Positions 41,695 through 51,482 are shown, numbered from the stretch's first letter. The stretch is DNA of 64,000 bases from Thermoplasmata archaeon (GCA_036395115.1 DASWDU010000023.1:1-64000); one strand, 5' to 3'. Made by a program: numbers and translations. Notes: generated by a model not told the origin, from the letters alone.

Positions 41695-42459
41695 TCACCG
41701 CTCCCGCCACTGGTACAGCCGCCACGCCGCGACGAGCCCGATCGCCGTCGAGACGGCGAGGAGCGCCGCGTCGAGCGCGAGGTCTCCGGAGTCCGCGGAT
41801 CCGAGCCCGAGGGCGCCTTGGACGAGCAACGCCGCATACGTCGCGGGCAGGAGGCGGGCGAGTTCCCGCCAGACCGGCGGGAGGATCGAGAGCGGGTAGT
41901 ACAGGGGCGAGAGGATCCCGAGGAGCGTGAAGATCAGGTTCCCCACGGGCCACACCTCCCGCTGGCTTCGCAATCGACTTGAGACGGCGATCCCGATCGC
42001 GGAATACAAGATCCAGATGGTCAAGATGCACGCCGCCAAGACCAGCCATCCTACGAGGGTGACGTGGACGACCGTCGCGAGGAGTACACCGAGCACGATC
42101 AGCGCGGGCGCGGCGGGGATGAGATTCGAGAACGCGACCCCGAACAGGTACCGCAGCTTGTCGTGCGGTGAGGCGACGAAGATGTCCTGGAGCCGCAACT
42201 CGATCCGGAACACGGCGGAGTCGGAGAGGCACCAGCTCCCGATGTTCTGCGTCGAGAACAGCATCGCGCCGGCGACTTGCAGCGGGAAGTAACTGGCGGG
42301 CGCGATGAGGTGCAGGAAGTACAGGAAGAAGAACGGTTGAAGGAGCGGCACGATCGCGGCGGCCGGGCTGCGCCAGACCCAGCGCCAACCGATCCATGCC
42401 CACGCCGGCAGCACGCGACCTCGTTGCGGCAACCCCGGCCGGCCGACGTCCGTCGCCAT
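41695..42459 (-). CDS. ABC-2 type transporter permease
   Basis: 254 residues with six membrane helices. RSQREVWPVGNLIFTLLGILSP is the conserved ABC-2 segment before helix 5. It is the last of three genes (ATPase, permease, permease), starting 2 bases after the preceding permease. Together they form a DrrAB/Nod-type exporter; substrate unknown. Confidence 0.85.
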   Translation of the reverse strand: MATDVGRPGLPQRGRVLPAWAWIGWRWVWRSPAAAIVPLLQPFFFLYFLHLIAPASYFPLQVAGAMLFSTQNIGSWCLSDSAVFRIELRLQDIFVASPHDKLRYLFGVAFSNLIPAAPALIVLGVLLATVVHVTLVGWLVLAACILTIWILYSAIGIAVSSRLRSQREVWPVGNLIFTLLGILSPLYYPLSILPPVWRELARLLPATYAALLVQGALGLGSADSGDLALDAALLAVSTAIGLVAAWRLYQWRER

Positions 42460-42461
42460 CG

Positions 42462-43208
42462 TTACTTCTCCCGGGCCGTCCTTCGGGCCCAGACGATTCC
42501 GAACGCGAACAGCCCGAGCGCCTCGAGGAACAGCGCGCCGGCCGCGACGATTGACTCGCTCGTCGAGACGGTCTCGAGGCCCGCCGCCGCGTCGACGAGC
42601 ACCGCGGCCGCGCTCGTCGGGAGGACCAACACGACGGACCGCCATTCGATCGGCACTCGTCCTAGCGGGTAGAACACCGGCGGGACGATGCCGAACAGGT
42701 TCGTCAGCAGGGCGGAGTACGGCCAGATCGTCTTCATGTCCTTGAAGAGCGTCGACACGACGTACCCGATCGTCGAGGAGACGGCCCATACGGCGATCAA
42801 GCAGGCACCGAGCACGAGCCCCGCGGCCGGGCTGAGCGGGTGGAGGACTTCCAAGATGACGACGAGGACGAGGCTCGGCGGGAGATACGCCACGAGCATC
42901 CCTCCGGCGATCCCGAGGAAGTATCCTTCCGGCGACAACGGGCTGGCGTGGTACAGCTCGTTCAGCTTGTGGTCGATGCGAATGTAGGCGGCCTCGTTGA
43001 GCACGCGCTGTCCGATCAGGAACATCGAATAGACGAGCGCGCCGATGACCGTCACGGGCAGGAGGCCCGGCGCCAGGACGGCGACGAACACGAGGAGCGC
43101 TCCCGGCGTCAGCGTCCCGGTGACGATCGCCAGCCACTCGTGCAGCTGGACGCGGATCTCGGTGGCGAGGAACATGCCGGACCCGGACCACTTCAGCCCG
43201 AACGCCAT
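42462..43208 (-). CDS. ABC-2 type transporter permease
   Basis: 248 residues, six membrane helices. FKDMKTIWPYSALLTNLFGIVPPVF corresponds to the conserved ABC-2 segment, and a cytoplasmic EAAYIRIDHKLNELYHASPL stretch is typical of the coupling region. It begins 4 bases after the ATPase gene and pairs with the permease at 41695. Confidence 0.87.
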   Translation of the reverse strand: MAFGLKWSGSGMFLATEIRVQLHEWLAIVTGTLTPGALLVFVAVLAPGLLPVTVIGALVYSMFLIGQRVLNEAAYIRIDHKLNELYHASPLSPEGYFLGIAGGMLVAYLPPSLVLVVILEVLHPLSPAAGLVLGACLIAVWAVSSTIGYVVSTLFKDMKTIWPYSALLTNLFGIVPPVFYPLGRVPIEWRSVVLVLPTSAAAVLVDAAAGLETVSTSESIVAAGALFLEALGLFAFGIVWARRTAREK

Positions 43209-43212
43209 CGTC

Positions 43213-44139
43213 TCACTCCGCGTCGATCGAACGTCCGACGATCGTGAGGAACGCCTCCTCGAGGGTCACGGGTCCGACGGTCGCCGAGAGGCGGTTCCGC
43301 AGGGCGACGTCCATCACCTCGTGAATGCGTTCCGGTTCCGTGATTACGTGCAACGAGGACCCTTGATCGACGGTCTCCCCGAACGAAGTGAACAGGTCCC
43401 GGTGGTCCCCCCCGTTCTCGATCGACACGCGGAGGGTCCCGCCGATCTGCCGCTTCGCCCGGTCCGCGGTCCCCTCGAACAGGATCCGGCCCTCCTCGAC
43501 GATGTACAGCCGCTCCGCAAGCGCCTCCGCCTCGTCGAGATAGTGCGTCGTGAGAAGGACCGTCGAGCCCTTCCGGGTCAGCTCCCGCAAGACGTCCCAG
43601 ACCGCCCGCCGTGCGAACGGGTCGAGGCCGATCGTCGGCTCGTCGAGGAACATGAGGGGCGCCTCCGTCGCCATGACGGTCGCCACCATTGCCCGCTGTT
43701 TCTGTCCGCCGCTCAACGTGACGCTGAGGCGATCCGCGACTTCTTCCAGCCCCATCTTCGCAAGCGATTCTTCGGTGCGCGCCTGGGCGACCTCGCGGGA
43801 GAAGCCGCGGGCGCGGAGGTAGCAGTACACTTGTTCACGCGGCGTGAGATGGAAGAACGGCTTCCCCTCCTGGGGCACGACGGCGATGAGCGGCCGGACC
43901 CGCTCCGGGCTTTCGACGACGTCGTGCCCGAACGCTGTGACCGTCCCGGACGTCGGGATGAGGAGCGTCGACGCGATTCGCAGGAACGTCGTCTTGCCCG
44001 CGCCGTTCCGCCCCAGCAAGGCGATGCGCTCCCCTTTCCGGAAGGCGAGGGACACCCCTCGGAGCGCCTCGACGCCCGGTCCCCTCCGGCCGCGGTACAC
44101 CTTCCGCACGTCCTGCGCGCGGAGGGCCTCCTCGGTCAT
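43213..44139 (-). CDS. ABC transporter ATP-binding protein (ABC-2 exporter)
   Basis: 308 residues from the ATG at 44139. Walker A GRNGAGKTT, Q-loop VVPQEG, signature VTLSGGQKQR, Walker B PLMFLDEPTIGLDP and switch His in TTHYLD are all present. The C-terminal 80 residues are the extra domain of DrrA-type ATPases. The start is fixed by the CTTTATAC box 24-31 bases upstream. Confidence 0.95.
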   Translation of the reverse strand: MTEEALRAQDVRKVYRGRRGPGVEALRGVSLAFRKGERIALLGRNGAGKTTFLRIASTLLIPTSGTVTAFGHDVVESPERVRPLIAVVPQEGKPFFHLTPREQVYCYLRARGFSREVAQARTEESLAKMGLEEVADRLSVTLSGGQKQRAMVATVMATEAPLMFLDEPTIGLDPFARRAVWDVLRELTRKGSTVLLTTHYLDEAEALAERLYIVEEGRILFEGTADRAKRQIGGTLRVSIENGGDHRDLFTSFGETVDQGSSLHVITEPERIHEVMDVALRNRLSATVGPVTLEEAFLTIVGRSIDAE

Positions 44140-44162
44140 GCGCCGGAGCAAGCCAGCGGTGC

Positions 44163-44170
44163 GTATAAAG
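44163..44170 (-). promoter_or_regulatory. TATA box of the ABC exporter operon
   Basis: The minus strand reads CTTTATAC, about 24 bases before the ATG at 44139, so the operon appears leaderless. Confidence 0.65.
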
Positions 44171-44196
44171 CTAGATTCGCGCCGCGGTCCCGTCGA

Positions 44197-44661
44197 TCAC
44201 TGCTGGAAGCCGGGATGCTCGCCCTTCTCGAACATACCGAAGGCGGCCTGACGCTTCGCCTGTTTCTCGGACTCGCTCATCTTGACGACCATTGCGACGG
44301 ACCAGATGTGGCCGAACGGGTCCTGGAGCTTGCCGTACCGCTCGCCCCAGAACTGGTTCTCAAGCGGCATCGTCGGCTTCGCGCCCGCATTGATCGCCTG
44401 ATTCCAGAGCTTGTCGACGTCTTTCGAGTAGATGTGCATGTTCGATGTCGTCCCGCCCGCGGATGTCGGCGACTTCGTGTCGCTCCCGGGGAATTCGTCG
44501 GACATCATCACGAGCGAGTCACCGATTTTGATCGTCGCGTGCATCAGCGTGCCGTCCGGCATGGCTTGGCGCGTGACTTCTTTCGCGCCGAACGCCTTCT
44601 TGTAGAACTCGATTGCCCTTCCGGCTCCGTTGATTACCAGATACGGCGTCACGGTCCGCAT
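44197..44661 (-). CDS. VOC-superfamily (PhnB/glyoxalase-like) protein
   Basis: 154 residues from the first in-frame ATG. The fold is indicated by VTPYLVINGAGRAIEFYKKA, the DGTLMHATIKIGDSLVMMSDE strand, and KLQDPFGHIWSVA with the C-terminal metal-site region. Upstream, in frame and without a stop, 32 further codons encode a Lys/Arg/Thr/Ala-rich stretch ending APVPTG, like the N-terminal tails of homologues. No ATG, GTG or TTG opens that frame; an ATT at 44755-44757 lies at TATA distance from CCTTAAGT (about 44791-44798). The true start may be that ATT. Confidence 0.85.
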   Translation of the reverse strand: MRTVTPYLVINGAGRAIEFYKKAFGAKEVTRQAMPDGTLMHATIKIGDSLVMMSDEFPGSDTKSPTSAGGTTSNMHIYSKDVDKLWNQAINAGAKPTMPLENQFWGERYGKLQDPFGHIWSVAMVVKMSESEKQAKRQAAFGMFEKGEHPGFQQ

Positions 44662-44822
44662 CCCCGTCGGGACGGGAGCCGTTCGCGTCGCACGCGCCTT
44701 GCGCGCGGTCGTCTTCTTCCGTTGAGCAGTGCGCTTCGTCTTGCGGGCCGTGGAAATTTCCCCCGCGGCAGCAAGACGGAAGGGGCACTTAAGGATGTCT
44801 CACCTTCGGGCGTCGGGAGCGG

Positions 44823-45365
44823 TCACGGACCGAGCCACATGCCCATCAGGACCTCGTCGACGTATTCGTCGCGGATGCGCACGTGCCGCCGGCGGACGCC
44901 CTCCTCACCGAAGCCAAGCGACTCGTAGAGGCGCCGGGCGCGGACGTTCGTGGCGAAGACGGCGAGTTCGGCCTTGGCGAATCCGCGCGCCCGCATCCAC
45001 TCGAGGATTCGCCCCATCATCTGTCGGCCGAGGCCCACTTCCCGCCAGCCGTCTTGGATCGCGATCCCGATCCCGCCGACGTGGCGATCCTTCGGAAAAA
45101 TGCCCGCGTGACAATCCGCGGCCCCGATGACCTCGCCCCCGTCGACGGCGACGAAGAGGACATTTCGGGTCCCGTCGAACTCGCTGAGCCAGCGTCGCTC
45201 CGACTCGAGTTCCGGGACTTCCTCCACCATGATGTAGATTCCTTCCCGACCGATGCGGTTCACGTTCCGCATCGTGGACTTGGCGTCCTCCATCCTCGCG
45301 GGGCGCAGCACGACCGTGCGTCCGTCGCGGAGGGTGATCTCCTCCGCACGCAGCGGATCCGACAT
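44823..45365 (-). CDS. GNAT-family N-acetyltransferase
   Basis: 180 residues. Acetyl-CoA binding motif GIAIQDGWREVGLGRQMM and ATNVRARRLYESLGFGEEG are standard GNAT/RimJ-like features. The substrate is a protein N-terminus or small amine; not resolved. It begins 5 bases after the E1-alpha gene in the lipA operon, a placement worth noting because acetyl-CoA is the product of that enzyme. Confidence 0.88.
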   Translation of the reverse strand: MSDPLRAEEITLRDGRTVVLRPARMEDAKSTMRNVNRIGREGIYIMVEEVPELESERRWLSEFDGTRNVLFVAVDGGEVIGAADCHAGIFPKDRHVGGIGIAIQDGWREVGLGRQMMGRILEWMRARGFAKAELAVFATNVRARRLYESLGFGEEGVRRRHVRIRDEYVDEVLMGMWLGP

Positions 45366-45370
45366 GCGTC

Positions 45371-46492
45371 TCACAGCGGGAACTTGTCGAGCATCTCGGG
45401 CCGACGCCGCTCCCCGGAGGCGAGGTACGCCTCCATCTGCTCCTTGAGCTGAGGCGTCAGCTCCGCGTACACGTCGGTGAAGAGGCTCTCGATTGGCGGA
45501 GGCGGGTGTCGCTCGACCTCTTTGATCGTCGTCTGCAGGAGGTCGTCGAGTTCCGCGCGGAGTTTGTCGTCGGCGTCGCGAGACCACAGGCCTTTCAGCT
45601 CGAGGTACTTCCGCATCCGCTCGATCGGGTCCCGCTGCCCCCAGGACTCGACCTCGTCCTTTGGGCGATAGCGGGTCGGGTCGTCGCTGGAGGAGTGCGG
45701 CCCCATGCGGTACGTGACCGCCTCGATCATCGTCGGCCCTCCGCCTGCGCGCGCCTTGTCGACGGCGGCCTTCGTGGCTGAGTAAACCGCAAGGACGTCG
45801 TTCCCGTCGACGCGGACGCCCTCGAAGCCGTACGCCTGGGCCTTCTGCGCGAGTGTCTTCGCGGCGGTCTGCCGGGAGAGCGGCACGGAGATCGCCCACT
45901 GGTTGTTCTTGCAGAAGAAAATCGTCGGCGTCTTGAAGACGCCCGCGAAATTCATGGCCGCGTGGAAATCGCCCTCGCTCGTGGCGCCGTCCCCGAAGAA
46001 CGTCAGCGTGACGACGTCGTCCTTGCGGATCTTCGCGGCCCAGGCCGCGCCGACCGCCTGCGGGATCTGCGTGCCGACCGGGCTCGACACGGTCACGAGG
46101 TTCACCTCGCGCGAGCCGATGTGGCTCGGCATCTGGCGGCCCTTCTGCGCGTCCTTCGCGTTGCCGTACGCCTGGGCGATCAGCAATTCGAGCGGGAAGC
46201 CCCGCCAGAGGGCGCCGCCCGGCTCGCGGTACGCGGGGAAGACCCAGTCCCGCTTCTCGAGGGCCATCGCGCTCCCGATCTGGCACGCTTCCTCGCCCGT
46301 GCTCGGGACGTAGAAGCCGATCCGGCCCTGCCGCTGGAGGGACAGCATCCGGTTGTCGAGCACGCGGACGAGGACGAGGGCGCGGTACGCCTGCTTCAGG
46401 AGATCCGGAGGGAGCTTCGGCTCCAGCTTCGAATCGTACGTGCCGTCGAGGTCGATGATCCGGAGGAGCGTCTCTTCGGCGATCGCCCTCAC
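45371..46492 (-). CDS. 2-oxoacid dehydrogenase E1 component alpha subunit (copy 1)
   Basis: 373 residues, GTG start overlapping the lipA stop by 4 bases. Thiamine-diphosphate motif [18 protein letters not shown], active-site region [10 protein letters not shown], and the phosphorylation-loop equivalent [16 protein letters not shown]. The PDH-like N-terminal [14 protein letters not shown] is conserved with the second copy at 59602. No E1-beta gene is beside this copy, so it may share the beta subunit at 58047 or form an alternative complex. Confidence 0.93.
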   Translation of the reverse strand: MRAIAEETLLRIIDLDGTYDSKLEPKLPPDLLKQAYRALVLVRVLDNRMLSLQRQGRIGFYVPSTGEEACQIGSAMALEKRDWVFPAYREPGGALWRGFPLELLIAQAYGNAKDAQKGRQMPSHIGSREVNLVTVSSPVGTQIPQAVGAAWAAKIRKDDVVTLTFFGDGATSEGDFHAAMNFAGVFKTPTIFFCKNNQWAISVPLSRQTAAKTLAQKAQAYGFEGVRVDGNDVLAVYSATKAAVDKARAGGGPTMIEAVTYRMGPHSSSDDPTRYRPKDEVESWGQRDPIERMRKYLELKGLWSRDADDKLRAELDDLLQTTIKEVERHPPPPIESLFTDVYAELTPQLKEQMEAYLASGERRRPEMLDKFPL

Positions 46493-47385
46493 CCCACCCG
46501 GTCCCGGTTGCGCTCCCGAATCACCCGCTCCAAGAAGAATTCACCGGCCCGATACGACGACCGGACGAGCGGGCCCGCGGCGACGTACGCGAAGCCCATT
46601 GACTCGCCGATGTCGCGCAGCTCGTTGAAGGTCTCCGGGGGCACGTATTCGTGCACGACAAGGTGCCAATCGCTCGGCCGGAGATATTGACCGAGAGTCA
46701 GGATGTCGACGTCGTTCGCGCGCAGGTCGCGCATCGTCCGTAGGACCTCGTCGCGCGTCTCCCCGAGGCCGAGCATGATCGACGATTTCGTGAAGAGGTC
46801 GGACCGCATCGCCTTCGCGCCGCGGAGCACCTTCAGGCTCTGGGCGTAGTTCGACCGTCGGTCCCGCACGGTCGCCTGGAGGCGCTCGACCGTCTCGACG
46901 TTGTGGTCGAGGACGTCCACGCCCGCGTCGACGACGGTCCGCACGGCACCCAGGTCGCCTTGGAAGTCCGGGACGAGCGCCTCGACGAGCATGTCCGGAC
47001 GGCGGGCCTTGATCTCCCGCACGGTCTGAGCGAAGTGTCCCGCGCCGCCATCCGCGAGGTCGTCTCGGTCCACGGACGTCAGCACGACGTACGAGAGATC
47101 CATCTCCGCGAGGGCCATCGCGACCTTCCGCGGTTCGTCGATGTCGAGGACGCCGTGCGGGTTGCCCGACTTGACGGCGCAGAAGCGGCAACCGCGGGTG
47201 CACGTGTCGCCCATGAGCATGATCGTGGCGGTCCCTCCGCCCCAGCATTCCCAGACGTTCGGGCAATGGGCTTCCTCGCACACCGTGTGGAGGTCCAAGG
47301 ATCGGAACAGGGTCTTCAGGTGAACGTATTGCTCGCCCGACGGAGGGCGGACCCGGAGCCATTCGGGCTTCGGTTCTCGAATCAT
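46489..47385 (-). CDS. lipA: Lipoyl synthase LipA
   Basis: 298 residues. Radical-SAM enzyme that inserts two sulfurs into octanoyl groups on E2. The auxiliary cluster motif [12 protein letters not shown] (CX4CX5C), the radical-SAM motif CTRGCRFC, and the C-terminal RSSYRAGEF with its cluster-ligand Ser are intact. A TACATAAAC TATA-like box (47412-47420, minus) lies 27 bases before the ATG at 47385. It heads an operon with E1-alpha and a GNAT. Confidence 0.96.
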   Translation of the reverse strand: MIREPKPEWLRVRPPSGEQYVHLKTLFRSLDLHTVCEEAHCPNVWECWGGGTATIMLMGDTCTRGCRFCAVKSGNPHGVLDIDEPRKVAMALAEMDLSYVVLTSVDRDDLADGGAGHFAQTVREIKARRPDMLVEALVPDFQGDLGAVRTVVDAGVDVLDHNVETVERLQATVRDRRSNYAQSLKVLRGAKAMRSDLFTKSSIMLGLGETRDEVLRTMRDLRANDVDILTLGQYLRPSDWHLVVHEYVPPETFNELRDIGESMGFAYVAAGPLVRSSYRAGEFFLERVIRERNRDRVG

Positions 47386-47490
47386 CAGTAGCGAGTACGA
47401 AGGCGTCTCGCGTTTATGTAGATAGCCCAAGAGTCAGCGGCATTTGCGGGCGCAGGCCTGAACTGCAGTCGAGCGGAGCTATCGTGGGGA

Positions 47491-48252
47491 ATGCCACCAC
47501 AACAGCCATGGCGTCGCATGGGCGTCAGGATGATAATGGAGGCGCGTTCGGAATCAGTCCACTCCGTCGAGTATGTCCAACCTCGATGGGAATTCCTCCT
47601 CCGTAAGGGAGGGAACCTGGGATTCGCAATCCTTCTCTTCACGCTTGCGATTGGCATCATCGTGATTCCGTCCGAGACTGGGGACCGCCGCGTTGTCGCC
47701 TTCATTTTCGGCCCCGTGCTGATCGCGTTCAGTGGATTGATTGTGTATCAATGGTTGTTCGTGAAGCCGTACCGGTTGTTCGGCGATGGAATCCAGTATT
47801 CCTTCAGGGGGGTCCAGTTCTGGCCTTACTCGGACATCCGCGATGCGCAACTCCTCACCGGACGACGCGGCAGGCCCGCGTTCCTTTTTGTGACTCACAG
47901 GGATGGAACGAAGATAGTCGTCGGGCGCCAGTTCTGGACGAAGAACGTCACGTTCAAGTCGCATGAGTTCGACCGGGTCGCAACCCTGGTCCAGCGAAAC
48001 GTCGAACGCAAGGGCGCTCGCCCCGCCGTGCCTTGGTCAGCAGAGGCATGGGCTGCCGTCGAGCCCCTCTTCCTACGGGGCGGTCTAGTTGCCCAGATGG
48101 AAAAGCGTGCCCAAGCCGAGGGTGTGCCAATCATCGATGCCGCGTTCGTCTCGCGCGCAATTTCCGCTGACAAGGGCCTCCGGCGCGCATTTGCGATCTC
48201 TCTTGTGACGACGGAAGCCGAGAAGCAGCGGAAGCAGAAGCGCGCGATCTAG
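47491..48252 (+). CDS. Two-pass membrane protein of unknown function
   Basis: 253 residues. Two adjacent membrane helices near residues 42-60 and 68-90 (ILLFTLAIGIIVIP, AFIFGPVLIAFSGLIVY), followed by a soluble domain starting RLFGDGIQYSFRGVQFWPYSDI that resembles a PH-like (bPH) fold. Its base composition is lower in GC than the neighbours. Its last 4 bases overlap the end of fixX on the other strand. Confidence 0.7.
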   Translation: MPPQQPWRRMGVRMIMEARSESVHSVEYVQPRWEFLLRKGGNLGFAILLFTLAIGIIVIPSETGDRRVVAFIFGPVLIAFSGLIVYQWLFVKPYRLFGDGIQYSFRGVQFWPYSDIRDAQLLTGRRGRPAFLFVTHRDGTKIVVGRQFWTKNVTFKSHEFDRVATLVQRNVERKGARPAVPWSAEAWAAVEPLFLRGGLVAQMEKRAQAEGVPIIDAAFVSRAISADKGLRRAFAISLVTTEAEKQRKQKRAI

Positions 48253-48563
48253 CCAAACCGGAATTCGACGCCGTACGAGCCGCGCGGATAGTTCCAGTGG
48301 ATCGCGTTCTTGCCGATGTGCTTGCAGACGATCGCGCACGCACCGAGTTCGATGCAGCCCTCCGTGTTGTACACGAGCTCGCCCTTGTCGAGGCGGTAGA
48401 CCTTCGACGGACACACGTAGAGGCAGGGCTTCGTGTCGCACGTTCGGCAGACGTCCGTGTCGACCGTGATGAAGGGCTCTTCGTCGAACTCGAACCGGTC
48501 GAGTCCGACCCGTTCGTCCACGGGCAGAATCTTCGAGGCCTCCGGCTTCGGGGACTCGGGCAT
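48249..48563 (-). CDS. fixX: Ferredoxin-like protein FixX
   Basis: 104 residues from the ATG at 48563. Cys-rich core CRTCDTKPCLYVCPSKVY and GCIELGACAIVC, then the FixX ending HIGKNAIHWNYPRGSYGVEFRFG. It carries an iron-sulfur cluster and works with FixC to pass ETF electrons to the quinone pool. CCTTATTACC (48591-48600, minus strand) is its TATA box. It is divergent from the V4R gene and separated from fixCAB. Confidence 0.93.
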   Translation of the reverse strand: MPESPKPEASKILPVDERVGLDRFEFDEEPFITVDTDVCRTCDTKPCLYVCPSKVYRLDKGELVYNTEGCIELGACAIVCKHIGKNAIHWNYPRGSYGVEFRFG

Positions 48564-48590
48564 GTGTCCGACGTCGAAAAGCGGGGCACG

Positions 48591-48600
48591 GGTAATAAGG
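48591..48600 (-). promoter_or_regulatory. TATA box of fixX
   Basis: CCTTATTACC on the minus strand, 28 bases before the ATG at 48563. Confidence 0.6.
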
Positions 48601-48717
48601 ATTGGTAACTCAGGGCGCCACGTTATCAGGGAGGGCAATTGAGGAGAAACATTCTATAGCGGTCCTTCGGAATCGCGAGCCCCGCGACCTTCCGTCGTCC
48701 GTGTAGGATTTGCCTTC

Positions 48718-49317
48718 ATGCCGCAGAGCGATCAGGACGCCCCAACGATCGATCCAAAACGCGATTTGTCCGCGATTGGCACGACGCTCGCTCGCAAACT
48801 GCTCGCCGTCGCCCTCACGCCCGATCCGGAGACGGGAATCCTCCTCCTCTCCGGCCAGTCGTGCCTCATCGTTCGACCCGATGTCATCATGAACATTCAG
48901 AAGCAACTCGAGCAGACGATGGGCAGTTCGTCGAAGGGGATCATGTACCTGTCCGGCGAACGGAGTGCGGGGGCGGGACTGAACCCGCTGGCATCGATTG
49001 AATCCGAATCCAAGGGGGCGTTCAACTTCGATCGAGCGCGGCGGATCATCGAAGCTTCCGCCTTCCTTGGCTGGGGCCGCGCGGCGATTCGTTTGTTCGA
49101 CCCGGACGCCGGCCGTTTCGTCATCTCGATCAAGAACAGCCCGCTCGCCCGTTCGTACGGTCCGTCGAAGAAGCCCGTGTGCCACTTCCTCGCGGGCTGG
49201 CTCGCCGGGTTGGGCCGCATCCTGCTGTCGAAGGAGCTCCTCTGCGAAGAGACGGTGTGTGCATCGCAGGGACCGGATCACTGCGAGTTCGACCTCCGTC
49301 CGATGCCGCTGCGATGA
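48718..49317 (+). CDS. V4R-domain small-molecule-binding protein
   Basis: 199 residues. The second half is a V4R (4-vinyl reductase) domain, shown by the Cys/His end CEETVCASQGPDHCEFDLRP and the SPLARSYG and HFLAGWLAGLGRILLS segments. V4R domains bind hydrophobic ligands and act as sensors in aromatic and tetrapyrrole pathways. No DNA-binding domain is evident. It sits between fixX and fixCAB, so it could tune electron transfer or respond to its substrates. CATTCTATAG near 48649-48658 may be its promoter. Confidence 0.8.
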   Translation: MPQSDQDAPTIDPKRDLSAIGTTLARKLLAVALTPDPETGILLLSGQSCLIVRPDVIMNIQKQLEQTMGSSSKGIMYLSGERSAGAGLNPLASIESESKGAFNFDRARRIIEASAFLGWGRAAIRLFDPDAGRFVISIKNSPLARSYGPSKKPVCHFLAGWLAGLGRILLSKELLCEETVCASQGPDHCEFDLRPMPLR

Positions 49318-49371
49318 GCCCCGGAAAGACTTTTACCTGCTCCGCTTTTCTGCAGCGGGAAGCGGGACATC

Positions 49372-50664
49372 GTGGAGCGTTTTGACGCCGTCGTGGTGGG
49401 GGCCGGGCCCGCGGGCTCTGCGGCCGCGCTGACGCTCGCGCGGAAGGGATTCTCGACGCTCCTCGTGGAGCGAGGGCGCTCGCCGGGGGTCAAGGGGATG
49501 TTCGGCGGTCGCATCTACGCGTGGGCGCTCCAGGACCTCGTGCCGGGCTGGGAGAAAGACTGCCCCGTCGAGCGACGCGTCGTGCAGGAGAACCTGGCGT
49601 TTCTCTCCGGGGACGCGTCGCTCACGATCACGCTGGATGCGCCGCGGTTGGCCCACGGCCGCGGGGCGAGCTTCACCGCGCTCCGCGCGAAGTTCGACGC
49701 CTGGCTGGCGAAGAAAGCCGAGGAGGCCGGCGCGACGCTCGTCACGGGCATCCGGGTCGACGACCTATGGCGGGAGGACGGCCGCGTAAAGGGCGTCTTC
49801 GTCGCGCCGAACGACCGCGTCGGCGCGGACCTCGTCGTGATCGCCGAGGGCGCGACGTCGGTCCTGGTGCGGAAAGCGGGCCTGAAGGCCGACCTCGAAC
49901 CCCGCGAGGTGTCGGTCGGCGTCAAGGAGACGGTCGAGTTGCCGGCGGAGACGATCCAGGAGCGGTTCGGCGTCGGCGACGCCGAGGGCGCCGCCTACGT
50001 GTTCGCGGGGGAGGCGTCGATGGGGCTCCGCGGCGGCGGCTTCCTGTACACGAACAAGGCGTCCGTTTCCCTCGGACTCGTCGTCTCCTCCGAGGACCTC
50101 TCCCGCAAGAAGGTCGAGATCGAGGAGCTCCAGACGAAGTTCCGGATGCATCCCGCCGTCCAGCGGCTGATCAAGGGCGGCAAGGTCGCCGAGTACAGCG
50201 CGCACCTCGTGCCGGAGCTCGGGGCGGGGATGATGCCTCGCCTGGCGGCGGACGGCGTCCTCGTGGCGGGCGACGCGGCGGGCTTCCTGATCAACAACGG
50301 ATACACGTTCCGCGGGGTCGACCTCGCGATCGCCTCCGGCATGGCGGTCGGCGAGGCGGCGGAGACCGCTCGCGCGGCGGGCGGCATGACCGCCGGAAAC
50401 CTCGCACCGTACGAATTGTTCCTCCGGTCGCGGAACGTGCTGACGGATCTCGAGCGGTTCCGGCGCGCACCGTTGTACATGAAGAACGAACGGCTCTTCG
50501 AACTCTACCCTCGGATGCTCCTCGAGATCGCGCAGCGGCTCTACACCGTGGACGGAAGCGGCAAGGAACGCCTCATGGAGATCGTCCTCGAGGAAGCCTC
50601 CGCCGCCCGCGTCTCGAAATGGAAGCTGTTGCTGGACTTCCTCCAGGGGGCCCGATCGATGTGA
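49372..50664 (+). CDS. fixC: FixC, ETF:quinone oxidoreductase flavoprotein
   Basis: 430 residues, GTG start. FAD motif VVVGAGPAGSAAALTLAR at residues 7-24 and the second FAD motif GVLVAGDAAGFLINNGYTFRG region near 292-313. The length and motifs match FixC/GGR-like oxidoreductases that accept electrons from FixAB. TTTTAC near 49333 may be its promoter. Its stop overlaps the start of fixA. Confidence 0.92.
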   Translation: MERFDAVVVGAGPAGSAAALTLARKGFSTLLVERGRSPGVKGMFGGRIYAWALQDLVPGWEKDCPVERRVVQENLAFLSGDASLTITLDAPRLAHGRGASFTALRAKFDAWLAKKAEEAGATLVTGIRVDDLWREDGRVKGVFVAPNDRVGADLVVIAEGATSVLVRKAGLKADLEPREVSVGVKETVELPAETIQERFGVGDAEGAAYVFAGEASMGLRGGGFLYTNKASVSLGLVVSSEDLSRKKVEIEELQTKFRMHPAVQRLIKGGKVAEYSAHLVPELGAGMMPRLAADGVLVAGDAAGFLINNGYTFRGVDLAIASGMAVGEAAETARAAGGMTAGNLAPYELFLRSRNVLTDLERFRRAPLYMKNERLFELYPRMLLEIAQRLYTVDGSGKERLMEIVLEEASAARVSKWKLLLDFLQGARSM

Positions 50665-51482
50665 CCGATGCCGGCGCGAAGGCGCTTTCCCGGATCGTCG
50701 TGTGCATCAAGCAGGTCCCCAAGGCGCAGGAGCTCCAGGTGGATCCCGTCACCCAGACGCTCAAGCGCGTGGGCGTGCCGAGCGAGATCAACCCGCCGGA
50801 CGCGAACGCGCTCGAGATCGCGTTGCAGCTGAAAGACCGCCACGGCGCGGAGGTCGTCGTTCTCTCGATGGGGCCGACGTCGTTCGACGAGAGCCTCGAA
50901 CGCGCGGTCGCGATGGGCGCGGACCGATCCGTCCTGCTCACGGACCGGATCCTCGGCGGCTCGGACACGGTCCCGACCGCGTATGCGCTGAGCGAGACGA
51001 TCCGAAAGATCGGCGGGTACGACCTCATCCTCTGCGGCGAGGAGACGACGGACGCCTCGACGGGCCATGTCGGTCCGGGGATCGCAGGCCATCTCGACAT
51101 GCCGCAACTCACGTACGTCTCGGAGGTCCAAGTTGTCGACGGGAAGGTGCGCGCGCGGCGCACCGCGGAGGACGGCACCGAGTGGTGGGAGACGTCCATG
51201 CCGTGCCTGGCCACGGTGAACTTCGGTTGCAACAAGCCACGAGAGCCTTCCCTCACCGGCAAGATCCGCGTGAAGCGCGGCGGCGTGATCGCGCACTGGT
51301 CGTGCGCCGACGTCGGGATCGACCCGAAGAAGGTCGGCCTGCTCAACTCGCCGACGATCGTCGCGAAGGTCGACACGGTGAAACTCCCGCCCCGGGCGGG
51401 AAAGCTCTTTAGGGGCGACCCGAGGGACGCCGTCCAGCGGCTCCTCGCGGCCCTCGTGGCAGACCGGGTGATTTCGACGTGA
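50661..51482 (+). CDS. fixA: FixA, electron transfer flavoprotein beta subunit
   Basis: 273 residues, GTG start overlapping the fixC stop (ATGTGA). VCIKQVPKAQELQVDP at the start, SEINPPDANALEIALQLK, and the FixA/ETF-beta signature VEVQVVDGKVRARR-like segment and KPREPSLTGKIRVKR. It pairs with FixB. Overlapping starts show translational coupling. Confidence 0.94.
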   Translation: MTDAGAKALSRIVVCIKQVPKAQELQVDPVTQTLKRVGVPSEINPPDANALEIALQLKDRHGAEVVVLSMGPTSFDESLERAVAMGADRSVLLTDRILGGSDTVPTAYALSETIRKIGGYDLILCGEETTDASTGHVGPGIAGHLDMPQLTYVSEVQVVDGKVRARRTAEDGTEWWETSMPCLATVNFGCNKPREPSLTGKIRVKRGGVIAHWSCADVGIDPKKVGLLNSPTIVAKVDTVKLPPRAGKLFRGDPRDAVQRLLAALVADRVIST

